40,962 bases of DNA from an uncultured Candidatus Altimarinota bacterium. Lineage in GTDB: Bacteria > Patescibacteriota > Gracilibacteria > BD1-5 > JAGOOR01. The stretch lies in contig CALEVN010000011.1 of the NCBI GenBank assembly GCA_937924685.1, positions 1-40,962 on the forward strand, given 5' to 3'. Both the position numbers and the translations under genes were made by a program. Positions 18,171 to 28,708 of this stretch are shown piece by piece. The stretch's first letter is position 1; the number at the start of each line of letters is the position of its first letter. The notes under the pieces were generated by a model. That model searched no databases. It saw only the letters and a list, made by a program, of their open reading frames with translations, and was not told the origin of the DNA.

Positions 18171-19484
18171 ATGTCCCAGAAAAACAAGGTCACAGACCTT
18201 AGGCAAAAGATAGTCTATGTCCCTATAGACATTCTGAATCCTGCCACCTACAACCCGAGAAAGCACTCGGAACGCCAGATGCAGTCTCTGATGGAGAGCA
18301 TACGGAAGTATTGATTGGTCGATCCCATCATTGTGAACAATACTCCTGAAAGGAAAAATATAGTTGTGTGAGGTCATTTTCGTCTTGAGGCATCAAAGGC
18401 TCTCGGTATTAAAGAAGTTCCAGTCCTCTACCTCTCACTCTCAATGGAGAGAGAACAAGAACTCAATTTGAGGCTCAACCAAAATACCTGAGATTGGGAT
18501 TTTGACCTCTTGAAAAATCTAGATGTCGATATGCTGTTGGATATTTGATTCGACAATACCGAGTTATCATCTATGTGGGACAACATGTTATGAGTTGAAG
18601 AGGATAACTTTCAGACTGAAAAAGAACTAGAGGCTTTATGAGAACCACAAAGCAAATTGGGAGATATATACGCCCTCGGAAATCACAGGATAATGTGCTG
18701 AGACTCCACCAAATCTGAAGATGTAGATAAGCTTATATGCTCGCTCCCATGAGCCTCCTGAAATATACCGATGCTCTATTTTGATCCACCATATAATATT
18801 TGAATTTCGTATAACGGATGAGTGAGTAATAAGAAGCAGTATGGAGGGAAGAAAACTAATGACAGCAAAACTCCAGAAGCCTATCGAGCATTTATAACAA
18901 AAGCTTTTACCAACTGACTCACACATGCCACCCCTGACATTCACGTGTTTTGCTGGTGTGACCCTAACTTTATCTGATGAGTACAGGGCATATATCGTGA
19001 TCTCCAGATTGAACCGAGACGAGTATGTATGTGGGTGAAGAACAATATGACAGCGACTCCCCAGAGTCCTTTTAACCGAGGATATGAACCGTGTGTGTAT
19101 TGATCCAGATGAAAGCCCTACATATCTCCTGATATGAGAAATCTTACTGAGGTACTCGACAAAGAAGTCTGAGTCTGAAATCGAGTTCTCGAAGACATCA
19201 TCGACTTATTCGATCTCTGGCTCGCAAAAAGACTCGTGGTTGGAAAGTATGAACATCCGACAGAAAAACCTGCTACGCTCAGCGAAAAGCCCCTCAAACG
19301 CTGTACCAAAGTTGGAGATATAGTGCTCGATCTCTTCGGTGGAAGTGGCAGTACATTGATTGCCTGCGAACAACTGAAACGCACGGCACTCATCATGGAG
19401 CACGAACCTTTATTTATTGACCTCATCATCAAACGCTATGAAAAATTCACAAATTCAAAAGCTACCAAAATCCAAGGAGCTTAA
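18171..19484 (+). CDS. ParB-like domain fused to DNA methyltransferase (phage type)
   Basis: 437 residues. The N-terminal ParB/Srx-type domain (about 15-105) has IDILNPATYNPRKHSERQM, KYGLVDPIIVN and VVGGHFRLEASKALG, with one Gly of GGH from TGA. The C-terminal methyltransferase has catalytic motif DPPYN at 205-209 and SAM-binding motif FGGSGST at 389-395, that is, motif IV before motif I, the beta-type order. EHPTEKPATL before motif I is typical of N4/N6 phage and type II enzymes. ParB-methyltransferase fusions next to terminase genes are common in tailed phages, where they modify phage DNA. The next gene starts within its last 47 bases. Confidence 0.9.
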
Positions 19485-20232
19485 TATCACTCAAGGAGAT
19501 ATATTTCTTCTTTGAGACCATGTCCTTCATTGTTCGGATTCACGCAATCCAGAAATGTTTCGTCGCCTCCTTCGGGATGGACAGAAAATAAATCTACTTC
19601 TGACAGATCCTCCGTACTGAATTGATTACGTGGAATCTAAAAAATGATTCACAGGAACAACGGAAAAGTTCGAAGATATTCCACAAGATGGTATACAGAG
19701 TGACCGAGAATATGCAGAGTTTACAAGAGATTGGATCAAACCCATGCTTCCATATTTTGCAGAGAAAAATGCTTCCTATATCTTCAATGCAGACAAGATG
19801 ATATTTGCTCTACGAGAGTGAATGTTGCAGGCAGGTATGAGGTTTACTCAACTTCTCATATGGGTCAAAGACTCAGCTATTATTGGTCGGCTCGACTATC
19901 TTCCTCAACACGAACTCATTGCCTACTGATGGTATGGAAAGCATGCTTTCTATGGTGGAAAAGCAAAGAGTATTCTGCCTTTTGCGAGAGTCAGGAAAAA
20001 CACAATACATCCAACGATGAAGCCAGTCCCACTCCTCAGAGAACTTATCCTCAATTCCAGTAAACGAGGTGATACCGTCTACGATCCATTCGGATGAAGT
20101 GGAAGTACGCTTATGGCGTGCGAACAGACCAGTAGAAAATGCGTCACGGTCGAAATCAATCCTGTTTACTGCCAATCAATAATCAAAAGATGGGAAGAGT
20201 ACACAGGGAAAACTGCTGAGAAAATATCATAG
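19438..20232 (+). CDS. DNA methyltransferase (N4/N6, beta-type motif order)
   Basis: 264 residues. Motif IV DPPYGIDYVESK lies near residue 56; the Gly after DPPY is a TGA. HPTMKPVPLLRELI comes before motif I, DPFGGSGSTLMACEQ, where the second Gly is again TGA. The N-terminus ITQGDIFLLGDHVLHCSDS is the usual start of this family. It overlaps the ParB-methyltransferase gene by 47 nt in another frame and ends 4 nt before the terminase small subunit, so it belongs to the same phage-derived operon. Two methyltransferases in tandem would protect DNA against host restriction such as the two R-M systems in this window (inference). Confidence 0.9.
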
Positions 20233-20236
20233 AATT

Positions 20237-20629
20237 ATGGCTAAACAAAATATCACTTCCCGAATCAAAGAAGATAAGAATCTGCTTTTAGAGCATCTGG
20301 AAAAGACTCCCATTGTACAAATAGCGTGTGAGAAAAGCGGTGTCGGCAGATCGACTTACTATCGATGGCTTCAGAATGATCCTGTCTTTGCCAAGAAAGC
20401 TAAGAAAGCTTTGCAGAGATGAGTGTTTCTCATGAACGATGTTGCCGAATCTCAGCTCCTGAAAGGCATGAAGGACGGTAACATGACTGCGATTATCTTC
20501 TGGCTGAAATCGAGGCATTCTGCCTATGGAATGAAGCTGGAAATAGTCGATACTCCTGACAAAGATAGTCTTACAAAAGAACAAAAAGAGACCATTGCTC
20601 GTGTCCTTAAAAAGTACAAAAAAACATAA
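20237..20629 (+). CDS. Terminase small subunit-like protein
   Basis: 130 residues. The N-terminal half is a helix-turn-helix, KTPIVQIACEKSGVGRSTYY followed by RWLQNDPVF, as in phage terminase small subunits that bind the packaging site and in related HTH proteins. The second half, ESQLLKGMKDGNMTAIIFWL followed by KSRHSAYG, matches the conserved region after the HTH in the phBC6A51-like small terminases. It lies 18 nt before the large subunit gene, which supports the call strongly. One TGA (Gly) at the junction. Confidence 0.82.
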
Positions 20630-20647
20630 CTTATTACCACTTCTTGT

Positions 20648-22111
20648 ATGTCCAAAAAAGATACTCTTTTGGTGGATGCCCAGAGGATTCAAAAATCTCA
20701 CTTAGTTCGAAGGGCAATTGCAGAAAAGAGCTTTGAGTTTTTCTTTGAGCTCTACTTCGAGCACTATATGACTGCACCATTTGGAGAGTTTCATAAAGAA
20801 ATATTCCGCTATTTAGAAGATGAACGTGAGAATTTTATCACCATTATGGCATTTCGTGGTTCAGGGAAATCTTCCATCATCAGTACTGCCTTTCCAATAT
20901 GGTCTATTCTCGGAACAATGAAAAATAAGTTCATTGTTATTGTCGCTCAAACCCAAGCACAAGCAAAACTGTATATGCGAAACCTCAAAGAAGAATTGGA
21001 GTCCAATATGCTCCTCAAATGAGACCTTTGACCATTTGAAGAAGATAGCACAGAATGGAATAATACGTCATTGGTATTGAAGAAGTTTTGAGCTCGTATC
21101 ACCGTCATATCTGTGGATCAGTCGACACGAGGTATACGACATAAAAATCATAGACCTGACCTCATCATAGCGGACGATATCGAAAATATTCAGTCCATGA
21201 AAACAAGAGAAGGGAGAGATAATCTTCAGGAATGGTTTACGAAAGAACTCATACCTATTTGAGACCCAAAGAAAACTAAAATAGTGCTTCTTGGAAATAT
21301 GCTCCATCGTGATTCTCTCCTCATGCGAATTAAGGAGGGCATTGATAAGAAAACCCGTCTATGAGTATTCCTTCGATATCCACTTTTAGATGAAAATGGT
21401 CTTTGTATCTGGACTGAGAGATTTAGCCCTGCAGATTTAGAACATCTTCGGATGACTATCGGAAGTGATATATCATGGAAAACAGAATATCTTCTCCAGG
21501 AAGCATGACGAGATGGACAAATCGTGAATCCAGAATGGATTCATTGGGCACAAAAAGTTCCTGAGAAAAGATGAGATTATGATGGTGTGAATAAAGTTCG
21601 AACAGGTGTTGATCTTGCTATATCCGAGGAAACATGGGCAGATTACACAGCTTTTGTTACAGGAGTACAAGTTGGTTACGACACGCAGAGAAGAATATAC
21701 ATTGTTGATGCTCTGGAGAAAAAAATGAACTTTCCTACCACTGTTGAAGCTCTCAAGGTGTACGATATTGTTCAGAAACAACGATTCCATCTCTCACGAC
21801 ATGAGGTATTAGTGGAAACTGTTGGCTACCAAGAGGCTCTTCATCAGCATCTTAAAACAAATTCAGACATACATATTGAGGGATACAAACCAAATGTTTC
21901 AAAAACAGAACGGTTAACGCTCGTCACTGATTTGATCAAGAATGGGATGGTTATTTTCGTCAATAATCCAGCAGTAGAGAGACTTGTAGAGCAAATTCTG
22001 GGCTTTCAGCAGGAAACTCATGATGATCTCGTTGATGCCTTTACCATGATGGTACTGAAATTCATGTCTGAAAGGGGTAATTGCAAGGTGGTTAGGATCA
22101 ATATTTTCTAA
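20648..22111 (+). CDS. Phage terminase large subunit
   Basis: 487 residues. The ATPase domain has Walker A RGSGKS at 70-75 (in MAFRGSGKSSIIS) and Walker B LIIADDIE with D176-D177. The nuclease domain has D322 in TGVDLAIS and the closing acidic pair in THDDLVDAFTMM (D459, D460, D463), the RNase H-like fold of TerL. The enzyme cuts concatemeric phage DNA and drives it into the prohead. All domains seem complete, so the gene is not visibly decayed. No portal, protease, capsid or tail gene follows; the next gene is a recombinase. Confidence 0.92.
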
Positions 22112-22182
22112 TTACAGAGTTTTTCATCACTTTCTTACTCTTTTGCCTAGACTTACGAGTCGAAACATACATTAATGATGGT

Positions 22183-23442
22183 ATGGAAAACATACCTCTC
22201 AAATACTGTCTGTACGCTCGAAAATCATCGGAAGCCGATGAAAAACAAGCACTTTCAATAGATTCTCAGATTTCTGAGATGCACAAGATCGCAGAGCAAG
22301 AATGACTGGAAATTGTAGAGACTCTGACCGAGAGCAAATCAGCGAAAGCTTCAGGGCAACGAAGAGTCTATATGCAACTTCTGGACGGTCTCAGAGAGTG
22401 AAAGTACAATGCTATCCTTACCTGGGCACCTGATAGACTTTCCAGAAATGCAGGAGATTTGTGATCGATTGTCGACATGATGGATGCAGGAGTACTCGTC
22501 CAGATTCGTACACACGGATCAAGCTTCTCCAACAACCCCAATGAGAAATTCCTTCTCATGATTCTCTGTAGTCAGGCGAAACTCGAAAATGATAACCGAA
22601 CGAAGAATGTGAAGCGATGACTGAGAAGAAAATGCGAACTTGGTATGCGACCCTGATGCGTACCTATCGGCTATGAGCTGATTCGATGAAGAACCGTGAG
22701 CGAAAAAAGCACTGTTGGTATAGACGAGAAGAGAGCTCCTCTCGTAAAACAAATGTTTGAATGGGTAGTGAATGATGGATTCAGTGGACGACAGGTATGG
22801 GAATTTGCCCATGAGAAATGATTACGAACCAAGAATGGTAAAAGACTCACTCTGAGTATGATATTTCGAATGCTCGATTGTCCTTTTTACTACTGAGAAT
22901 TTGAATATCCAAAAGGCAGTGGAGAATGGTATACAGGTACTCATACTCCACTTATCACAAAAGAGCTCTTCCAACAAGCACGAGAGAAACTCAAAGTAGC
23001 TCCAAAAGGTATATGGGGCAGAAAACATTTCTATTTTAGCAAGATATTCAAATGTGGATGTTGTGGATCAGGAATTACTGGAGAGGACAAGTTTAACAGG
23101 CAATGAAAACGGTTTGTGTATTACCGATGTAATAGACACGGCTGAAAGTGAACCTGTCATGAGAAATATGTCCGAGAAGAAGCCCTTATTGAAGGGCTCG
23201 TGAAGCTCTGTGAGTCGATGACGAACTACAAGCCACTGCTCGAAAAGAAACTCACAAAAGAAGTGGAGAAGATCAATGCGATGCAGAGTATGATTCACTG
23301 AGAAAAAGCGAAGATCACAACCAAAGCTGAATATCTGAGTTTCATCTTTACAGGATGAAGTGATGCAGAGAAGAGCGAAGTTCTGAGGCAATTCGGAGAA
23401 AAAATGGTTTTGAAGGACAGGTTGCCTCAGATAGTGAAATAA
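22183..23442 (+). CDS. Large serine recombinase (integrase/resolvase family)
   Basis: 419 residues with many TGA = Gly codons. The N-terminal resolvase domain starts YCLYARKSSEADEKQALSI, with the catalytic Ser at position 15 or 16 and the following helix with DSQ. TWAPDRLSRNAGDLGSIVDM and the GVLVQI strand follow. The recombinase domain has GMRPGCVPIGYEL. A zinc-ribbon segment IFKCGCCGSGITGE and FVYYRCNRHG with a later Cys (GTC) precedes a C-terminal coiled stretch. Such enzymes integrate and excise phages and mobile elements. The start MENIPLKY is chosen because an ATG four nt upstream is out of frame. It ends the phage-derived block and may be the integrase of the element bounded by the tRNA-Gln repeats. 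Confidence 0.9.
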
Positions 23443-23478
23443 GAGGGATTTTTAACCTTGAGAAAGAGGAGTAATAGA

Positions 23479-23484
23479 TATACT
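23479..23484 (+). promoter_or_regulatory. -10 box before the type IIG R-M gene
   Basis: TATACT ends 8 nt before the ATG at 23493, with a TTGAGA 15 bp upstream (23458-23463). This suggests a separate, nearly leaderless promoter for the restriction-methylation gene after the recombinase. Confidence 0.4.
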
Positions 23485-23492
23485 CTTACCAT

Positions 23493-26400
23493 ATGTCATC
23501 TTTCCCACAATATCTCTCAAAAGTACAACAATCTCTTGCCTCAGGTCATGCGACTGAACACAGTTATCGACCTGAATTGCGAGACCTTTTTGAGACGCTT
23601 ACGAAATATCACGTTATCAATGAGCCAAAAGGAAGTGAACATGGTAAGCCAGATTTTATTTTTCTCTCTGGTTCTGGTAGTGACGTATTTCCAGTGGCGT
23701 ACGGCGAAGCGAAGGATATTCATGTAAATCTCGAAAAAACGACCAAAAGTGAGCAGCTAGCCAGATATTTCTGATATGCTAGACTTATACTCACAAATGG
23801 TATAGAATTTCGATTTTTCAAAAATGGTTCGCCCTATGGTGAGCCAATTATTCTCGCAACAAAATCAGGAAGTACACTTCAAATTCATGAAGACAAATTT
23901 CAACCATTTACAGATACTCTGACTGAATTTCTCACAGGGACAATTGATTCTATTCGATCGTCAAAACACCTTGCACAAATCATGGGAGGTAAAGCACGAC
24001 GTATCCGTGATAATCTCCGCGAGATGCTCACTGAAGCAAATCGTACCGCAGGTAAATACGCTGACATATTTGCACTCTATGATATTTTCAAGAAAGAAAT
24101 TCTTCATGACCTAGATTATCACAACTTCGCTGACCTCTACGCTCAGACCCTTGTGTATGGTCTCTTCGTCGCACGATATAATGATACAACGCCAGAGAAT
24201 TTCACACGCAGTGAAGCTCGTGACCTCGTCCCAAAAAGTAATCCACTTCTCCGAAAATTCTTCGATCATATAGCGGGTGAGGGATTTGAAAAACGACTCG
24301 GATATATCGTCGATGAACTCTGTGAAGTCTTCGCACACGCAGATGTGAGAGCGCTGATGCATGGGCTCTATCAAAAAGCAGATATCGAGACGCATGATCC
24401 TGTGATTCATTTCTATGAAGACTTCCTCGGAGAATATGATGCGAGCATGCGAAAACAGCGATGAGTATTCTATACACCAGCACCCGTTGTACGATTTATC
24501 GTGCGAGCGGTTGATGATATTTTGAAGACTCATTTCGGACTCAAGCGAGGACTTGCTGATACCAGCAAAATCAAACACGAAACAATGGGGCATGTGACAG
24601 ATAAGCGAGGGAAGATGTCTACAAAATCTCTCACCGAAGAAGTCCATCGTGTGCAAATCCTCGACCCTGCGACGGGAACTGGAACTTTTCTCAATGAAGT
24701 TATCCGACACATTCATGGGAGCATGAAAGATCAAGCAGGCATCTGGCCATCGTATGTCCAAAATGACCTCATCCCACGACTCCACGGATTTGAACTGATG
24801 ATGGCGAGTTATACGATTGCTCATTTGAAACTCTGACTCACTCTCGCAGAAACTGGCGTTTCAGAACTCGACCAACGTCTCCAAGTCTATCTCACGAACT
24901 CTCTCGAAGAAGCGAAGACCAATCGTGAGACACAGGGTACACTCTTCGGACTTGCTGAGAGTATCACAAGAGAAGGACAATATGCTGATGAGGTAAAAGC
25001 AGATAAACCTGTGATGGTAATTGTCGGAAATCCTCCCTACTCTGTGAGTAGTACAAACAAAGGTCCTTGGATAGAAAAACTTATGGCAGATTACAAGAAA
25101 AATCTCAATGAACGAAATATTCAACCACTCTCTGATGATTACATCAAATTCATCCGATTTGGTGAACACTTGATAGAGAAAAATGGGGAATGAGTCCTTG
25201 CATATATCTCAAATAATTCATTTATTGACGGACTAATACATCGACAAATGCGACAACATCTCCGAGAAACATTCGATACTATCTATATTCTCGATTTACA
25301 TGGAAGTGCAAAGAAAAAAGAATCCGCACTCGATGGAGGAAAGGATGAAAATGTTTTTGATATTCAACAGGGTGTGAGTATTAGTCTCTTTGTGAAATCA
25401 AAGAATCCAGCGAAGCGATGAATATTTCATTCAGATCTGTTTGGCAAAAGACAAGTAAAATATGATTTCTTAGAAAAAAATACTCTCTCTGAAATCGCAT
25501 GGAATGAAATTACCAATGAAACTCATGGACATTTTGTAATGAAAAATGAGACAGGTAAATGAGACTATGAGAAGTGATTTAAAGTGGACGAAATTTTTAT
25601 TAAAAATAATGCTGGATTGGCTACAGAATTTGATGATTTTGTAATTCATGATACTAAAAAACAATCAGAGCAGATTTATGATGATTTAATAAATTTAAGT
25701 GAGGAAGATATAATTAATAAGTATCAATATTCTTCAACTAAGATTGAAAAAATTAGAAATGCAAAATCAGATATAAAAAATAATAACCCAACTATCCAAA
25801 AAATAGATTATAGACCATTCGACCTAAGATACACTCTTTATACAGGTAAATCTAACTGAATCATGTGAAGACCACGAGATTGAATTATGAAGCATATGCT
25901 AAAAAATAACATTGCATTGCTAACTTGCAGACAACAAAAAACATCATACTTTCACCATGTTTTTATTTCTCAGACTATTTCAGAAAGATGTTCCGTCTCT
26001 TTGGAAACATGAGAAGTAAATTATATTTTTCCTCTCTATCTCTATTCTGATTCAGAGAATCTGGAGAATCAAACACGGACACCGAACTTGGATGAGACGA
26101 TTTGGTCAGCGATTAATGCGATTGTATGAGAGACAACACCAGAGCAGATTCTGGATTATATTTATGCTGTGCTTCATTCGCCATCGTATCGTGAGAAGTA
26201 TCGTGAGTTTCTGAAGATTGATTTCCCACGCGTGCCATATCCGCGAGATCGTGAGAGTTTTCTTGCCTTGGTGGCTCTCGGTGGAGAGCTTCGTGCGTTG
26301 CATCTCCTAGAGTCTTCAAAAGTAGAGGATTTTATTACTTCGTATCCTATCGCAGGAGATAATGTGGTCGAGAATGTGAAATATGCCGATGAAAAAGTAT

Positions 26401-26600
26401 TTATCAATGCAACGCAATACTTCGGTGGTGTGCCAGAGTCTGTTTGGACTCATCCGATAGGTGGTTATGTGCCCGCTCAAAAATGGCTCAAAGACCGAAA
26501 GAGTCGCACGCTGACCAATGATGACATCATGCACTATCAGCGGATGATTGTAGCACTTTCTGAGACTGCGAGAGTTATGTCAGAAATAGATATAATATAA
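23493..26600 (+). CDS. Type IIG / ISP-like restriction-modification enzyme (nuclease-methyltransferase fusion)
   Basis: 1035 residues with TGA = Gly in one frame. The N-terminal nuclease has P53-D54 in GKPDFIFL and E72-A-K74 in YGEAKD, a PD-(D/E)XK site. The methyltransferase follows: VFYTPAPVVRFIVRAVDD, motif I LDPATGTGTFL (D391), and motif IV NPPYSVSS at 513-516. The C-terminal third, with FPRVPYPRDRESFLALVALG and LRALHLLESS, matches the specificity domain of type ISP enzymes such as LlaBIII. No helicase motifs are present between nuclease and methylase, so a single-chain IIG-like enzyme is more likely than a true translocating ISP enzyme. It both methylates adenine and cuts DNA at its target. 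A possible HEPN gene follows 9 nt downstream. Confidence 0.9.
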
Positions 26601-26609
26601 TGAATTTTA

Positions 26610-27275
26610 ATGATAAGCGAAAATGAAGTAAAGATAAAATTTTATAATAGAGACATAACTATTATTAAGAAAACTTTTTCCCATGCGGAAATTATAGAGA
26701 ATAAAAATTATCTCTATATGGCAGAGTTGGACTATTTAGCATTTAGAATCTTTTATAAGACACGTTGAACACTTCTACATCCTATTGCTTTAACCCATGC
26801 CCAACAGGCGATTGAGAAATATTGCTGTTTCATGCAAGTATTTCTTTTTGACAAAAAATTACAAAAATCTCATAACATAAATCAATTTAGCTTTTTAGAC
26901 TGCATACCTCAGGAACGTAAAAAAGTTATTGAAAAATTATTTGCTGATTTTCAAAAATATAGATACCTAGAGGAGTGATACACTTATACAATTCAATTGG
27001 TTGCTGATGTACTGGATGAATTTGTTTTGAACTTCTATTCACTACTTCTATATTCTGGCATTATGTGAACATTGAGGATTTTAGATAGATTTGACATTGC
27101 TGTAAATAAAAGTTTTCCAAGTCAAATCGTCTCTACACTTTTTATTTATAAAGAAGATAGAGTGAAGGATGACATGCTGGAGAGCTACTTGTCAGCTGTA
27201 GAGTTCGAAAATAAATTCATCAATAATTTCAATGAGATTTTTGATCTTTATAGAACTCGTCTTATGAAATCATAA
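26610..27275 (+). CDS. Possible HEPN-domain protein next to the type IIG R-M gene
   Basis: 221 residues, largely helical, with TGA at three Gly positions. Residues 57-80, HPIALTHAQQAIEKYCCFMQ, have the HAQQAxEK pattern seen in HEPN domains. Just before it, R52-G-T-L-L-H57 forms an R-x4-H motif like the catalytic motif of HEPN ribonucleases, although the order differs from the usual case. After it comes SHNINQFSFL, like the HDL helix of HEPN proteins. If real it would be an RNA-cutting or nucleotide-binding defence partner. The start at 26610 follows the R-M stop by 9 nt, so it is probably cotranscribed. Confidence in the gene is high, in the HEPN label moderate. Confidence 0.6.
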
Positions 27276-27289
27276 TTAATTTTTTACCT

Positions 27290-27952
27290 ATGGATCAAAA
27301 TACTCTTATCGCAATAAGTACAGCTGTGTGAGCAGCGAGTACTTGTATATATACCTGATTTACTTGATGGCTCATATGGGAAAGTCGAAAAATGAGAAAG
27401 TTGCAAGAAATGCCACAAGTGGATATTTTTATCCAGCCTGCAGAGGATTGGTGAAACAAAATACAACTAATTATCCGAAATAATGGGAATTCAGGTGCCC
27501 GTAATATACGCCTGAGTATTGATGAGGATATAAATATGTTTGGGAAAGATAGTGATAGAACCGTCTGAAATACTGGATATTTTAAGAATGGGAATTCTTT
27601 TCTAGCCCCACAGACTCAAAGAGAAACCCTCTTTACCTATATGACAGAAAATTATCAAGAAAAAATAAAGCGAAAGATAAAAATTTCAGCTACTTATGAG
27701 ACTTTTCAAGGGGAAACAATAACATCAGATTTTAATATTGATTTATCTGAATTTGAAAATACGTTACTTGCATCTGAACCACCTGCTTGGCAAATTGCTA
27801 AAAGTCTTAAGAAAATTGAATGAGATATAGCTCATATTGCCTCTGGTTGGTCTAAAATTCATGTTATTACACAAACTAAGAAAGAAAAGAGAGAAGAGGA
27901 CGAAGAACATTATCATCAATATCAGGAAGCACAAGAAAAGACAGAAAAATAA
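27290..27952 (+). CDS. Membrane-anchored protein of unknown function
   Basis: 220 residues. One N-terminal membrane helix (about 6-28, with WLIWESRKMRKLQEMP just after it) is followed by a cytosolic or exported beta-rich domain: VDIFIQPAEDWG, IQLIIRNNGNSGARNIRLSI and ISATYETFQGETI. A C-terminal charged tail follows, rich in Glu and His. The RNxGxxxARN pattern is common in hypothetical membrane proteins with an Ig-like domain; no named family is recognised. It lies 14 nt after the HEPN-like gene in the same orientation and its stop abuts the stop of a converging small gene. TGA codons encode Gly. Confidence 0.65.
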
Positions 27953-28114
27953 CTATTCTGTGTGTGTCTCGGTCACTATTTTAATATAGGGCGATATTGC
28001 GGTATCCAAATCTATGAGTTTTGCGCCTGGAGGAGGAATTACTTTATTATTCGAGTCCAATTTCACATTGGTTATTTTTGAGGGTATGTATTTTGATATG
28101 TGTGATACGAGCAT
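27953..28114 (-). CDS. Small protein with C-terminal SPYIK motif
   Basis: 53 residues from ATG 28114 to TAG 27953. The product begins MLVSHISKYIPSKITNVKL and has NKVIPPPGAKLIDLDTAISP followed by YIK. Its C-terminal half resembles that of the neighbouring minus-strand protein (shared G-x3-D-x2-TA-x-SPY-x-K), so the two may be related or be fragments of one repeat family. It starts 3 nt after that gene's stop, and its own stop touches the stop of the converging membrane-protein gene. No TGA codons. Confidence 0.5.
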   Translation of the reverse strand: MLVSHISKYIPSKITNVKLDSNNKVIPPPGAKLIDLDTAISPYIKIVTETHTE

Positions 28115-28117
28115 AAT

Positions 28118-28444
28118 TTATTTCATATAGGGAGATTTTGCCGTTTTGAAGTCTACAGGATTGCCATCTTTTTGGATCAGACTCCCATTGTCATCAAAAT
28201 CGAGATTTTCTCGATTATCGTAGATAGCTTTGAGAGATTTTACGTTATTGGCTTGCATAAGACCAGTATACTTACCCAAACCATTCTTCAAGTTCTTTAT
28301 TGAAATTAGGAGCGTAAATTCATCTTTTGAAATGTGTAAATTATAGTAGGGTCTAGAACCCTTATACACAATTGCATAAGTAAGGATTATAGGTGAAAAA
28401 TTGATGAAATTGAAGTGGTTTTGACGAGCTTTGAAAAGTACCAT
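28118..28444 (-). CDS. Hypothetical protein with C-terminal SPYMK motif
   Basis: 108 residues. The N-terminal part (FNFINFSPIILTYAIVYKGS) may be a beta-rich or weakly hydrophobic segment. The middle has FTLLISIKNLKNGLGKYTG, and the end reads NGSLIQKDGNPVDFKTAKSP then YMK. The last 25 residues echo the end of the next small gene. No known family. The gene ends the accessory region; a terminator and tRNA-Gln lie upstream of it on the same strand. It contains no TGA codon, unlike most long genes here. Confidence 0.6.
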   Translation of the reverse strand: MVLFKARQNHFNFINFSPIILTYAIVYKGSRPYYNLHISKDEFTLLISIKNLKNGLGKYTGLMQANNVKSLKAIYDNRENLDFDDNGSLIQKDGNPVDFKTAKSPYMK

Positions 28445-28534
28445 TAGTGTACCTTTTGGTCAGGGATAACGGTCTAGAAATAATTGTTTAGGAATGCAGT
28501 ACCATAAAGGGTTTATGAGGTAAAAAAAAGGCAC

Positions 28535-28556
28535 AAAAAAACCCACGTACGTGGGT
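28535..28556 (-). terminator. Rho-independent terminator after tRNA-Gln
   Basis: The perfect palindrome ACCCACGTACGTGGGT at 28541-28556 is followed on the minus strand by a run of seven T (A-run 28535-28541 on the plus strand). It lies 26 nt after the 3' end of the tRNA. Confidence 0.8.
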
Positions 28557-28581
28557 CACAATGTCCTATTAGTGTAGGTAA

Positions 28582-28655
28582 TGGTTGGGAATGAGGGATT
28601 CGAACCCCCGATGCCGGATTCAGAGTCCGGAGCCTTACCACTTGGCGAATTCCCA
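28582..28655 (-). tRNA. tRNA-Gln (anticodon CUG), CCA encoded
   Basis: Read on the minus strand: acceptor TGGGAAT pairs with ATTCCCA, followed by discriminator A and an encoded CCA. The D arm GCC-AAGTGGTAA-GGC and the anticodon arm CCGGA-CTCTGAA-TCCGG with anticodon CTG are present. The T arm is GGGGG-TTCGAAT-CCCTC with one G-U pair. The body closely resembles bacterial tRNA-Gln. The last bases of the gene are repeated at 10948-10961, so this gene may be the attachment site of the element to its left. Confidence 0.93.
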
Positions 28656-28668
28656 ACATGTGAGAGTG

Positions 28669-28695
28669 AGTGTAGCAAAATTTGGTTTTTTGCAA
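28669..28695 (-). promoter_or_regulatory. Promoter of tRNA-Gln
   Basis: On the minus strand TTGCAA (28690-28695) and TACACT (28669-28674) lie 15 bp apart, a slightly short but plausible promoter starting transcription about 6 nt before the tRNA. Confidence 0.45.
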
Positions 28696-28708
28696 GTTCC
28701 TGATGTTC

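Noticed and set aside
24111..24824. 237-codon minus-strand frame
   Set aside because: It lies wholly opposite the methyltransferase part of the type IIG gene, whose motifs are clear; a long antisense frame is expected from its codon bias.
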